This document shows positions 26,431-34,371 of a stretch of DNA of 64,000 nt, piece by piece. Numbering within the stretch: position 1 is the stretch's first letter; each line of letters begins with the position of its first letter. This DNA is from JALZKA01 sp963725035 (GTDB lineage Bacteria; Actinomycetota; Thermoleophilia; Solirubrobacterales; 70-9). The translations under genes and the position numbers were made by a program. The stretch covers positions 124,001-188,000 of the forward strand of contig CAVRWX010000011.1 of NCBI GenBank assembly GCA_963725035.1, read 5' to 3'. Below the pieces are notes generated by a model. The model had not been told where the DNA came from, searched no databases, and saw only the letters and a program-made list of their open reading frames with translations.

Positions 26431-27408
26431 TCAGGCAGCTGCCGGCTCGCCCAGCATGGCCGGGTCGAGGCCCATCGCCGCGAGCTTCTTCGAAAGCGCC
26501 TTAGTCGCGTACTCGAAGATCTCGGACGAGTGGTAGAAGGGCGTGTCGAAGTCGTACGGGTCGTCGACCCACGGCGGCACGAACACGAGAGGAGCGACCG
26601 GCAGGCACTCCTTGAGCGTCGCGACCACGACGTCCGCGTTCTTGCGGTCCTCCTTGATCGCGTCGGCGAGGAACTTGACGCCGAAGCCGACGTGGCGGGA
26701 CTCGTCGCGGTTGACCGCGGTGAAGCCCTGGACGAAGCCGGGGAACCAGCCGTTGTCCTTGAGCGACTTGATCATGAAGCGGGCCGCAGTCAGGGCGAGC
26801 ATCCCCTCGATCACGACCATGTAGACGGTCACGCCGCGGACGAGCGCCTCGAAGTTCGACGGATCCTTGCGCAGGTCCTCCGCGCACTCGTGGAGGATGT
26901 CGTCGAACATCGTCTCCCAGTCCTTGTTCACCACGTAGCGGTGCTGGTTGAGCTGCTCGGCGATCCCGTCCGCGTCGGAGTTGAACACCTCGCGGTAGAA
27001 GCGGTCCCAGAAGACGACGTGCTTCGCCTCATCCGAGATCTGCGTCGTCAGGAATAGCTGCGCCTCTTTGTGCGGCGCGGCGATCGCGAACGGGAGGAGC
27101 TCCACGGTCACGCGGTCCTCGGCGATGAAGAACTCCGAGAACCCGAACGCCAGGAACTGACGCACCTCGTCGGTGAACATGTCCGGGTCGGCCCACTGGC
27201 GGGCGTCTTCGGTGAAGTCGAAGTCCTCAGTGGACCAATGCTGGCGCTGCCAGCGCATGAAGAGCTTTTCGTAGGAGGGGGCCGCTTCGACGATGCGGTC
27301 GAGGCCCGCCATGACCTTGTCGATGTCTCCGTCCAGGAGGACCGAGAGGGCGTCGTCCTCCGATTCGACGTCGCCGTTCTGCGCTTGGGTGCTCACGGTG
27401 TCGCTCAC
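26431..27408 (-). CDS. R2-like ferritin-fold diiron/heterodinuclear oxidase
   Basis: A 325-residue protein of the ribonucleotide-reductase-R2 superfamily. Six putative metal ligands are visible: Glu in FFIAEDRVTVE, Glu and His in QISDEAKHVVFWDRFY, Glu in VVIEGMLALTA, and Glu and His in VNRDESRHVGFGVK. No large (R1) subunit is near. The lone gene beside a TetR regulator fits R2-like ligand-binding oxidases or fatty-acid/aldehyde oxidases better than true RNR. The Val/Tyr crosslink pair of R2lox cannot be assigned by eye. The ATG at 27408 lies about 44 bases downstream of a consensus-like promoter. Confidence 0.82.
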   Translation of the reverse strand: MSDTVSTQAQNGDVESEDDALSVLLDGDIDKVMAGLDRIVEAAPSYEKLFMRWQRQHWSTEDFDFTEDARQWADPDMFTDEVRQFLAFGFSEFFIAEDRVTVELLPFAIAAPHKEAQLFLTTQISDEAKHVVFWDRFYREVFNSDADGIAEQLNQHRYVVNKDWETMFDDILHECAEDLRKDPSNFEALVRGVTVYMVVIEGMLALTAARFMIKSLKDNGWFPGFVQGFTAVNRDESRHVGFGVKFLADAIKEDRKNADVVVATLKECLPVAPLVFVPPWVDDPYDFDTPFYHSSEIFEYATKALSKKLAAMGLDPAMLGEPAAA

Positions 27409-27451
27409 GTAAATGCCTTTCCGATGGGGTACGGGTGATCTGCGTCGGCAT

Positions 27452-27480
27452 TATTTACCATACGATCAATAAATAGTCAA
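27452..27480 (-). promoter_or_regulatory. Sigma70-type promoter with overlapping palindrome for the R2-like oxidase/TetR operon
   Basis: On the minus strand TTGACT (27480-27475) and TAAATA (27457-27452) are separated by exactly 17 bp. Between and over them lies an AT-rich inverted repeat, TATTTA...TAAATA (27452-27457 and 27470-27475), unusual in this GC-rich sequence. It is well placed for repression by the TetR protein of the operon. Confidence 0.72.
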
Positions 27481-27508
27481 GCGGATCCCGTGATCTAGTC
27501 TCCCGCGC

Positions 27509-28042
27509 GTGAGTGAGCCGCCTTCGGGAGTGGATCAGGTAAGCGCGGCCGAGCGGCACGAGCGGCTGCGTGGGGACGAGCGAGCGCAGCGGCTTATCGG
27601 GACCGTTCACGGCACCATCGTCGGCGCCAGCGTCCTGGCCGTCTCCGGCGGAGTGTCGAGCACGCTTGAGGCCGTTGAGGCCGGCCTTTACGTGCTGGCC
27701 ACCGTAGTCGTGTTCTGGATAGCTCATGCATGGGGGCACGCGCTCGGCTTCCGCGCGGCGGGTATGCCGGAGCATGGCTTCTTCAAATGCCTCCAGGACC
27801 AGCTTCCAATCGTCGAATCCGTGGTTCCCCCGCTTGTGGCGCTGGGGCTTGCGGAAGCGGCCGGGGCATCCGCCGACGCCGCGATCGAAATCGCGATCTG
27901 GGTCTGCGTCGGCCAGCTCGGCCTTCTCGGGGTGGGCGTCGCCCGCCGCGAGGGGCTGCCCCCTCACCGCGTCGCGATGACCGCGGCCGGATGCGCGGCG
28001 CTGGGCCTCGTAATGGTGGCCCTCAAGGCGATCGTTCACTGA
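27509..28042 (+). CDS. Membrane protein of unknown function (about four helices)
   Basis: A 177-residue protein. A charged N-terminal 25 residues (AAERHERLRGDERAQRLIGT) are followed by hydrophobic segments at about 27-48 (GTIVGASVLAVSGG), 55-75 (AGLYVLATVVVFWIAHAWGH), 100-145 and 155-175. It resembles small VIT/DUF-type integral membrane proteins, with a Trp-Gly-His motif in helix 2. No enzymatic signature was recognised. It is divergent from the R2-like oxidase and precedes glyA by 84 bases. The GTG start at 27509 has no clear ribosome site. Confidence 0.65.
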   Translation: MSEPPSGVDQVSAAERHERLRGDERAQRLIGTVHGTIVGASVLAVSGGVSSTLEAVEAGLYVLATVVVFWIAHAWGHALGFRAAGMPEHGFFKCLQDQLPIVESVVPPLVALGLAEAAGASADAAIEIAIWVCVGQLGLLGVGVARREGLPPHRVAMTAAGCAALGLVMVALKAIVH

Positions 28043-28126
28043 CGACGACGGTCGGCTCCGTCGCGCCGCATCCGTAACGTGTCAACCTGATCCTTCGCCG
28101 CTACACCGAGCCACCAGGAGCCCTGC

Positions 28127-29410
28127 ATGACCGAACTTCCCGACGACTTTCAGACCGCGCCTCTCGCCGAGGTCGACCCCGAGATCGCGCAGGTCCTGGA
28201 CCGCGAGCTCGCGCGCCAGCAGGGCACGCTCGAGATGATCGCGTCCGAGAACTTCGTCCCGCAGGCCGTGCTGGACGCCGCTGGCTCCGTGCTCACCAAC
28301 AAGTACGCGGAGGGCTATCCCGGCCGGCGCTATTACGGCGGCTGCGAGGAGGTTGACGTCGGCGAGCAGCTTGCGATCGACCGCGCGAAGTCGCTGTTCG
28401 GCGCCGAGCACGCGAACGTCCAGCCCCACGCCGGCGCTCAGGCCAATAACGCGGTCTACATGGCGCTGCTCGATCCGGGCGACAAGATCATGGGCCTGCA
28501 GCTCGATCACGGCGGTCATCTCACGCACGGGATGAAGCTGAACGTCTCGGGAAAGCTCTACGAGGTCGTTGCCTACGGCGTTTCGAAGGACGACTACCGG
28601 ATCGACATGGACGAGGTCCAGCGGGTCGCGGAGGAAGAGCGGCCGAAGCTGATCATCACCGGCTGGTCTGCCTATTCGCGCCAGCTCGATTTCGCGCGCT
28701 TCCGCGAGATCGCCGATTCGATCGGCGCGAAACTCATGTGCGACATGGCGCACTTCGCCGGGCTCGTCGCCGCCGGAGAGCACCCGAACCCCGTCGAGCA
28801 CTGCGACGTGGTCACGACCACCGTCCACAAGACGCTCTGCGGCCCACGGTCTGGGCTGATCCTGTGCCGCGAGGAGCTCCAGAAGGACATCGACCGCTCA
28901 GTCTTCCCCGGCCAGCAGGGCGGTCCTCTCATGCACATCATCGCCGCGAAGGCGGTGGCGCTCCGCATCGCCGCGACGGAGCCGTTCCGCGAGCGCCAGC
29001 GCCAGACGGTCGCGAACGCCCGCGCCTTCGCCGACGGGCTGATCGAGGGCGGCGTCGAGGTCCTCACCGGCGGCACCGACACGCACCTGGTCCTGGTCGA
29101 CCTCAATCCGACCGGCCTGGACGGCAAGGAGGGCGAGAACCGGCTCGACGAGGTCGGCATCACCGTCAACCGGAACGCGATCCCGTTCGACGAGCGCCCG
29201 CCCATGAACCCCTCCGGCCTGCGGATCGGGACGCCTGCTCTGACGACGCGCGGCCTGGGCGAGGACGACATGCGGGAGATCGCCGACGTGATCGCCATCG
29301 CGCTCTCGGACCGGTTCGATGGCGAGAAGGACGCGCTGTCCGAGCGGACCAAGGTCCTCATGGATCAGTACCCGCTCTACCCGCAGCTCTCGCCGCTCGC
29401 CGCGGCGTAA
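28127..29410 (+). CDS. glyA: Serine hydroxymethyltransferase
   Basis: A 427-residue PLP enzyme converting serine and tetrahydrofolate to glycine and 5,10-methylene-THF. Marks are GTLEMIASENFVPQAVLDA, LTNKYAEGYPGRRYYGGCEE, QPHAGAQANNAVYMALL, DHGGHLTHG, MAHFAGLVAAG and the PLP-lysine segment VTTTVHKTLCGPRSGLILC. The C-terminal half has GLRIGTPALTTRGLGE. Length is normal. An AGGAG ribosome site precedes the ATG. Its place between rpiB and the atp operon is a conserved Gram-positive arrangement. Confidence 0.98.
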   Translation: MTELPDDFQTAPLAEVDPEIAQVLDRELARQQGTLEMIASENFVPQAVLDAAGSVLTNKYAEGYPGRRYYGGCEEVDVGEQLAIDRAKSLFGAEHANVQPHAGAQANNAVYMALLDPGDKIMGLQLDHGGHLTHGMKLNVSGKLYEVVAYGVSKDDYRIDMDEVQRVAEEERPKLIITGWSAYSRQLDFARFREIADSIGAKLMCDMAHFAGLVAAGEHPNPVEHCDVVTTTVHKTLCGPRSGLILCREELQKDIDRSVFPGQQGGPLMHIIAAKAVALRIAATEPFRERQRQTVANARAFADGLIEGGVEVLTGGTDTHLVLVDLNPTGLDGKEGENRLDEVGITVNRNAIPFDERPPMNPSGLRIGTPALTTRGLGEDDMREIADVIAIALSDRFDGEKDALSERTKVLMDQYPLYPQLSPLAAA

Positions 29411-29446
29411 CCGCGCTCAGTCCAGACCCCAAACTAGGCTCAGGCA

Positions 29447-30481
29447 ATGCGCGTCTGGGCCGATTGCACCGCTGCCGCGCATCCGCTTGTCCTGCGGCCG
29501 ATCGTCGAGCGCTTGCGCGAGCAGGGTCACGAGGTCGAGATCACGACGCGCGAGTACGGCCAAACGGTCGGAATCCTCGAGCGCCTGGGCCTCGAGCACA
29601 CCGTCGTGGGGCGCCACGGCGGCGGATCCATGGTGCGCAAGGGCTCGGCGCTCGCAGGCCGCAGCGCGCAACTCACCCGCTGGGCGCGCCCGAAGCGGTT
29701 CGATCTCTCGGTCGCCCACGGGTCGGTCGACCTGGCGGTGGTCTCCAAGACGCTCCGCATCCCCTCGGCCCAGATGCAGGACTACGAGCACGCGGGGCTG
29801 CAGCGAAAGCTCGCGTGGAAAGCGGCGCGCCGCGTCTTGGTGCCCGACGCGATCCCCGTCGAGGCGATGGTCGAGGCCGGCGCCGCGGAGGAGAAGCTCG
29901 TGCGCTACCCGGGCCTCAAGGAGGACTACTACCTCGCGGACTTCGAGCCCTCGCCCCGCGTCCTGTCGGACCTGGGCCTGCCCGAGCTGGGCGTCTCGGC
30001 GGACCGGATGGACGACCGCGTGCTCGTCGTGGTGCGTCCGCCTCCCGAGACGTCCGAGTACCACGCCCAGAACGACCTCTATGAGGGCGTGCTCGACCGC
30101 CTCGCAACCGCGGAGGCCGCGATCGCCGTCCTAGTCCCGCGAACCGACGAACAGCGGGCCCAGGCGGAGGGGCGGGCGGACCCGAGCCTCATCGTCCCCG
30201 CCGAGGCGATCGACGCGCAGAGCCTGATCGCCTACGCGGACCTGGTCGTCTCCGCGGGAGGGACGATGAACCGCGAGGCGGTGGCGCTTGGGACTCCCGT
30301 GCGGACGATCTTCACCGGCGAGCTCGGGGCCGTCGACGCGAAGCTCATGGCCGAAGGACTGCTGTTGCCGCTCGAAGATCCCGCCGCCCTCGAGCTCTCC
30401 AAGCGCACTTCGCCCGCGGGCGTTCAGAATCCCCGCGATGTCTCACTCCTCGTCGACGGGATCCTCGGAGCGGTCGCCTAG
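29447..30481 (+). CDS. DUF354 family protein (GT-B-fold glycosyltransferase-like)
   Basis: A 344-residue protein of the DUF354 group. Marks are the first Rossmann strand MRVWADCTAAAHPLVLRPIV, the helix GHEVEITTREYGQTVGILE, LRIPSAQMQDYEHA, VRYPGLKEDYYLADFEPSP, and a C-terminal nucleotide-site-like VVSAGGTMNREAVALGTPVR. The architecture is that of two-domain GT-B glycosyltransferases (MurG/UDP-GlcNAc 2-epimerase relatives). It is fused in operon with the WecA-like gene: its stop (30481) is followed directly by the next ATG. A role in envelope glycan assembly is likely but unproven. Confidence 0.82.
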   Translation: MRVWADCTAAAHPLVLRPIVERLREQGHEVEITTREYGQTVGILERLGLEHTVVGRHGGGSMVRKGSALAGRSAQLTRWARPKRFDLSVAHGSVDLAVVSKTLRIPSAQMQDYEHAGLQRKLAWKAARRVLVPDAIPVEAMVEAGAAEEKLVRYPGLKEDYYLADFEPSPRVLSDLGLPELGVSADRMDDRVLVVVRPPPETSEYHAQNDLYEGVLDRLATAEAAIAVLVPRTDEQRAQAEGRADPSLIVPAEAIDAQSLIAYADLVVSAGGTMNREAVALGTPVRTIFTGELGAVDAKLMAEGLLLPLEDPAALELSKRTSPAGVQNPRDVSLLVDGILGAVA

Positions 30482-31768
30482 ATGCTGATCGACGCCGTGC
30501 CCGACACGATCGACGCGGTCTACGCGTTCTTCGTCGCTGCGATCCTCGCCCTGCTTCTGGTTCCCGCCTCGGAGTGGATCGCCCGGCGGATCGGCGCGAT
30601 CGACGTGCCGAACGAGCGCAGCCTCCACGTCGAGCCGACACCGAAGCTGGGAGGCCTCGCGATCCTGGTAGGGGTCCTGGTCGCTGGGATCCTGTTCCTG
30701 CCCATGGGGGACGGGCTCCGGGGCGAACAGACGCGCGCGATCCTCGCGGGCGCGGTGGCGATCGCCGCCGTCGGGGTCATCGATGACGTCTTCGACCTCC
30801 ACGCCGCGCTCAAGCTCTTGGGCCAGATCGCGGCAACGATCATCCCGGTCTCTGCGGGCGTGGCGGTCACGCAGTTCACGCTTCCGTTCCTTGGCGGCGT
30901 GGACCCGGCCAGCGTCGATCTCGTCGGTTCAATCGACCTGGGCGAGGCGCTCACGGTCTTCGGCATCGTCGCGATCGTGAACATCATCAACCTGACCGAC
31001 GGCGTCGACGGGCTCGCCGCCGGCATCTGCGTGATCTCGGCGGCAACGCTCGCCATCATCGCCCTCTCGCTCGACCGCAACCCTGCGGGCGTCCTGGCCG
31101 CTCTGACCGCTGGGGCGGCGCTGGGCTTCCTCCGCCACGGCTTTCCTCCCGCGTCCAGCTTCATGGGCGACACCGGCTCGAACCTCCTGGGCTTCCTGCT
31201 GGGGTGCATCGCGATCCAGGGAGCCCTGAAGACGAACGCCGTCGTCGCCCTGTTCCTGCCTCTGATCGTCCTGATGGTCCCGATCCTCGACACGGGCTTC
31301 GTCGTCGCCAAGCGGATCAAGTACCGGCGGCCGATCTACGAGGCGGACCGCTCCCACTTCCACCACCGCATGGCGAACCTCGGCTTCTCCCAGCGCCGGA
31401 CCCTCGCCTACCTCTACGGCTGGGCGCTTGTCATGGCAGGTCTGGCCCTCGCGCTTCGCTTCGTCCCCTATTCCGACGACCACGGCAACTTCAACCCCGG
31501 GTGGACCGCGCTCATGGTCGTCTTCATGCTCGTCGCGCTGGCCGCGAGCATCTATCTGATCTACGTCTTGGAGATCCTCAAGCTCCGAGGCGTTCGCTCC
31601 CGCCAGCTCGCGGCCGCCAGGCCGGGAGGTGTTCCCGATAGCGAGTTGGACGAGGGGGTGGCGCGCGAGCTCGAGACGGGCAGCTTCTCCGCGATCGACC
31701 CCGACACGGGCGAGTTCCGCGAGCTGAATCCCGAGACGGGCGAGTTCGAGGCCCTGCCACCGCCCTGA
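30482..31768 (+). CDS. wecA: Polyprenyl-phosphate sugar-1-phosphate transferase (WecA/TagO/MraY family)
   Basis: A 428-residue membrane enzyme moving a sugar-1-phosphate from a UDP-sugar to polyprenyl phosphate, the first step of cell-wall-linked glycan synthesis. It has about ten hydrophobic helices. The catalytic set is GVIDDVFDLHAALKLLGQ (Asp-Asp), NIINLTDGVDGLAAG (NxxDGxDG), SSFMGDTGSNLLGF and the cytoplasmic HFHHRMANLGFSQRRT. An extra soluble C-terminal tail (residues about 385-428) holds near-repeats of D-x-x-T-G-E-F-(R)-E, a feature not usual in the family. Its position before atpB mirrors rfe in mycobacteria. Confidence 0.9.
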   Translation: MLIDAVPDTIDAVYAFFVAAILALLLVPASEWIARRIGAIDVPNERSLHVEPTPKLGGLAILVGVLVAGILFLPMGDGLRGEQTRAILAGAVAIAAVGVIDDVFDLHAALKLLGQIAATIIPVSAGVAVTQFTLPFLGGVDPASVDLVGSIDLGEALTVFGIVAIVNIINLTDGVDGLAAGICVISAATLAIIALSLDRNPAGVLAALTAGAALGFLRHGFPPASSFMGDTGSNLLGFLLGCIAIQGALKTNAVVALFLPLIVLMVPILDTGFVVAKRIKYRRPIYEADRSHFHHRMANLGFSQRRTLAYLYGWALVMAGLALALRFVPYSDDHGNFNPGWTALMVVFMLVALAASIYLIYVLEILKLRGVRSRQLAAARPGGVPDSELDEGVARELETGSFSAIDPDTGEFRELNPETGEFEALPPP

Positions 31769-31934
31769 CCGAGCGTCACAAAGGTGTTACAAGCGCCTAA
31801 GGTGACAAGCGTTATTGGATATATTCGTCCTGGCCGCACCGGCTCGGCGCAAGGCGCCCCCCGGAGCGGCTATCTCCTTCTTTTGAGCCACAAATCCCAC
31901 CTCTAAGTGTCTTCTCCCACCCCCTCCGACTCGG
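31769..31934 (+). promoter_or_regulatory. Intergenic region before the atp operon, probable promoter
   Basis: 166 bases without a gene. Three similar words occur in tandem at 31776-31815 (CACAAAGGTG, TTACAAGCG, TGACAAGCG), followed by an AT-rich TTATTGGATATATTC (31812-31826) with a -10-like TATATT at 31820-31825. No convincing -35 sits 17 bp upstream, so an activator binding the repeated words is possible. The rest is C/T-rich with no hairpin seen. Confidence 0.45.
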
Positions 31935-32132
31935 ATGAGTCAAGAACCCCCCACGAGGATGGATGCCGCCACCGCCGGCATGGCTCTGGTCGGGGCGATG
32001 GTGGGATGCGGAGCGGTCGGGTTAGGGCTCGGCTCGCTGGTTGGCCTGGCCGTGCCACTGGGGCTGGTTGGCCTGTTCGTCGGAATCGTCGGGGGCATGG
32101 TCCTTGTCCACGCTCGTTTTAAGCGGATCTGA
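31935..32132 (+). CDS. AtpZ-like small membrane protein of the ATP synthase operon
   Basis: A 65-residue protein. After a short polar N-terminus it has two hydrophobic helices (residues about 16-36 and 40-58) rich in Gly/Val/Leu, with a short Pro turn (GLAVPLGLVG), ending in the basic HARFKRI. This matches the AtpZ/Atp synthase-associated 'F1Fo ATPase subunit' family found at the head of Gram-positive atp operons, which works with AtpI in c-ring assembly or as a cation channel. It overlaps the next gene if that gene starts at 32104. Confidence 0.6.
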   Translation: MSQEPPTRMDAATAGMALVGAMVGCGAVGLGLGSLVGLAVPLGLVGLFVGIVGGMVLVHARFKRI

Positions 32133-32520
32133 GCGGGCCGGCGCGGGAGCTTCGGCGATCCTCCGCTACCTGGATCTGATCCTGCTGGCTGTCGCCCTGC
32201 CCGTGTTCATCGCGGCGGATTGGCCGCTGCTTGGCTACGCGGTCGCGGCGGGCGCCTGGATCGCCCAGCGCCTTGTCCTCGCCTACACGGACACGCGCAC
32301 GGCGCGGAGCCTCGCCGCCGGCGATCGCCGCGACGCCTTCAAGATGAAGGCGATCTCGGGCCTCGGCCGCGTCTGGATGGTCACGATCGCGGCGCTCCTG
32401 GTCGGCCTCATCGCCGAGCGCGAGGACGGACTGGCCGCTGCGCTGCTTTTGACCGCGCTCTTTACGACGCATCTTGCGTCCCAGGCCCTGACCGGTTCCG
32501 GCGAGGAGGCATCGGCATGA
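32104..32520 (+). CDS. atpI: AtpI-like membrane protein (ATP synthase operon accessory)
   Basis: About 138 residues with four hydrophobic segments (LDLILLAVALPVFIAADWPL, LGYAVAAGAWIAQRLVLA, VWMVTIAALLVGLIA, GLAAALLLTALFTTHLAS). The layout is that of AtpI/Rv1303-type proteins located just before atpB. The start is uncertain: a TTG at 32104 is used because no ATG/GTG lies in the right place, and the more distant ATG at 32041 would read through the previous gene. It ends in ATGA, overlapping atpB by 4 bases. Confidence 0.65.
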   Translation: MSTLVLSGSERAGAGASAILRYLDLILLAVALPVFIAADWPLLGYAVAAGAWIAQRLVLAYTDTRTARSLAAGDRRDAFKMKAISGLGRVWMVTIAALLVGLIAEREDGLAAALLLTALFTTHLASQALTGSGEEASA

Positions 32521-33425
32521 GCCTCAAAGTGAAGGTCTTGATCGGCTTCGCGCTCTACCTCGTGATCCTGGGCGTCCTGGTGTTCGTCGTGGGGACCGAT
32601 GGCAAGAACGAGGAGTTCCAGCCCCAGAACGAGTTCTTCCTCGACCCGTGGATCACGATCGACATCGCGGGCATCGATCTCTCGATCAACAAGGCCGTCC
32701 TCTACCTCGTCCTCGCGACCGTCGCGACGATCGGCTCGATGACGTACATCGCGAACCGGATGCAGCGCGAGCCGAACAAGGTCCAGATGGCAATGGAGCT
32801 CTCCTACGACCTCACCAGGAAGAACATCACCGGAGACAACCTCGACGAGAAGATGTCGCTGCGCTGGTTCCCGTTCCTGGCCACCCTCTTCTTCTTCATC
32901 TGGTTCTCGAACATGATCGGCTACCTGCCGCTGCCGACGAACACCGAGCACCCAATCGACGTCTTCGGCGTCGAGATCCCGGCCTTCGCGCTCTATGCCG
33001 CGACCGCCAACCTCTCGATCCCGCTCGTGCTCACCCTCGTCGTCTGGACCTCCTACCACGTCGAGGGGGTCCGGGCCAAGGGCTTCTTCCCCTACCTCGC
33101 GAGCTGGCTGCCGCCCGGCCTCGAGAACATGAACATCTTCGCCAAGGGCTTCTTCTTCGCGATCGAAGCCATCTCCCACGTCGCCCGCCTGATCTCTCTC
33201 TCGGTTCGATTGTTCGCCAACATTCTGGCGGGGCATCTACTGCTGCTCTTCATGGGCGGAGGTCTCGCGGTCCTGCTCGGCGTCGCGGCGCTGGGCCTCA
33301 TCACCCTGCCCCTCGCCTTCCTCTTCTTCCTCCTGGAGGTGGGCCTGATCGCAACGCTTCAGGCCTTCATCTTCGCGACCCTGACCGCCATCTACCTCGG
33401 TGGCGCCACTTCGGAGACCCATTGA
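32517..33425 (+). CDS. atpB: ATP synthase Fo subunit a
   Basis: A 302-residue proton-channel subunit. The essential Arg of the channel is in SLSVRLFANILAGHLLLLFM (about residue 230), and downstream helices LAFLFFLLEVGLIATLQAFI and FATLTAIYLGGA are typical. An N-terminal extension includes a helix (LIGFALYLVILGVLVFVVG) and a charged loop, normal in actinobacterial forms. The ATG at 32517 overlaps the previous stop. It is followed by a 91-base AT-rich leader before atpE. Confidence 0.96.
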   Translation: MSLKVKVLIGFALYLVILGVLVFVVGTDGKNEEFQPQNEFFLDPWITIDIAGIDLSINKAVLYLVLATVATIGSMTYIANRMQREPNKVQMAMELSYDLTRKNITGDNLDEKMSLRWFPFLATLFFFIWFSNMIGYLPLPTNTEHPIDVFGVEIPAFALYAATANLSIPLVLTLVVWTSYHVEGVRAKGFFPYLASWLPPGLENMNIFAKGFFFAIEAISHVARLISLSVRLFANILAGHLLLLFMGGGLAVLLGVAALGLITLPLAFLFFLLEVGLIATLQAFIFATLTAIYLGGATSETH

Positions 33426-33516
33426 TGAAGCGGTCAACGGACTTTCGTCACACAAATAACAACTTGTTACTAACTAAGATACATACAGACTGTATGTCCC
33501 AACCAAAAGGAGCAAC
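33426..33516 (+). promoter_or_regulatory. AT-rich leader with palindromes upstream of atpE
   Basis: 91 bases much richer in A/T than the surroundings. They contain AACAACTTGTT and a perfect inverted repeat ACATACAG-A-CTGTATGT (33481-33497), followed by the ribosome site AAGGAG (33507-33512) 4 bases before atpE. High expression of subunit c (about ten copies per complex) is often secured by an A/U-rich translational enhancer, so that is the likely role. An RNA-processing site or internal promoter is also possible. Confidence 0.55.
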
Positions 33517-33771
33517 ATGGATTTCCTGATCCCCCTAGCGGAGGTGACCGACGACGGTCTCAAGTCGATCGCTCTCGGCGTCGGCGCGGGACTGGGCTCG
33601 ATCGGCGCCGGCATCGGCATTGGCATCATCTTCGGCGCGGAGATCGAGTCGGTCGCCCGCCAGCCTGAGATGAAGGACGAGCTCCAGCAGATCCGCTGGC
33701 TCGGCTTCGCACTGACCGAGGCAGTCGCCTTCTACACGTTCATCTTCGGCCTGATCGCCTTCTTCCTCTAG
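33517..33771 (+). CDS. atpE: ATP synthase Fo subunit c
   Basis: An 84-residue two-helix proteolipid forming the rotating ring. Helix 1 is the Gly-rich LGVGAGLGSIGAGIGIGIIF, the polar loop is ESVARQPE, and helix 2 has the proton-carrying Glu at residue 68 (LGFALTEAVAFYTFIFGLI). No sodium-type ligand set is evident, so proton coupling is likely. It is preceded by an AT-rich leader with a good ribosome site. Confidence 0.97.
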   Translation: MDFLIPLAEVTDDGLKSIALGVGAGLGSIGAGIGIGIIFGAEIESVARQPEMKDELQQIRWLGFALTEAVAFYTFIFGLIAFFL

Positions 33772-33778
33772 GCCGCAC

Positions 33779-34360
33779 GTGGAGGCACTGACCGACATAG
33801 TGGCGTTTCTGCCGCTCGCGCAGGAGCACGAGGAGGGCGGCAGCTTCCTGGTCTCACCGGGCCTCGGCCTGATGATCTGGACGCTGGTCCTCTTCCTCTT
33901 CACGATGTGGTTCTTGAAGAGGACCGCGTTCCCGAAGATCGCCGAAGCGCTCGAGAAGCGGGCGAACGCCGTCCGCGAGAACATCGAGGCGTCGGAGAAG
34001 CAGCGAGCCGAGGCAGACGAGATCCTCAAGGAGTACCGCGCACGGCTAAAGGAGGCTCGCGAGCAGGCCGACGACATCTCGGCCCGCGCCCGCAAGTCGG
34101 CTGACAACGCCATCTCCGAGGCGACTGCCGAGGGCAAGGCCAAGCGTGAGGAACTCGTTGCCGCCGCGCGCAAGGACATCGAGGCCGAAACGCGTCGCTC
34201 GCTGGACGGGATCCGGCGTGAGGTGGCCGACCTGACGGTGATCGCCACGGAGAAGGTCACGAAGAAGACGCTCACCGATGAGGACCACCAGCGCCTGATC
34301 AGCGAGGCACTCGAGGAAATGGATTTCTCGGCCCTCGCCGGCGCGGAGAGCTCGGAGTAG
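33779..34360 (+). CDS. atpF: ATP synthase Fo subunit b
   Basis: A 193-residue peripheral-stalk subunit. One N-terminal membrane helix (GLGLMIWTLVLFLFTMWFL, residues about 28-48) is followed by a long charged coiled coil (KIAEALEKRANAVRENIEA onward) that binds subunit delta and F1. The GTG at 33779 comes 7 bases after atpE. Only one b-type subunit gene is present in the operon, so the stalk should be a homodimer. Confidence 0.95.
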   Translation: MEALTDIVAFLPLAQEHEEGGSFLVSPGLGLMIWTLVLFLFTMWFLKRTAFPKIAEALEKRANAVRENIEASEKQRAEADEILKEYRARLKEAREQADDISARARKSADNAISEATAEGKAKREELVAAARKDIEAETRRSLDGIRREVADLTVIATEKVTKKTLTDEDHQRLISEALEEMDFSALAGAESSE

Positions 34361-34371
34361 CGAAAGGCACG

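Noticed and set aside
26431..27408. Calling this gene nrdB/nrdF
   Set aside because: No R1 subunit or NrdI/NrdH nearby, and a TetR partner suggests a specialised oxidase; residue-level proof is not possible by eye.
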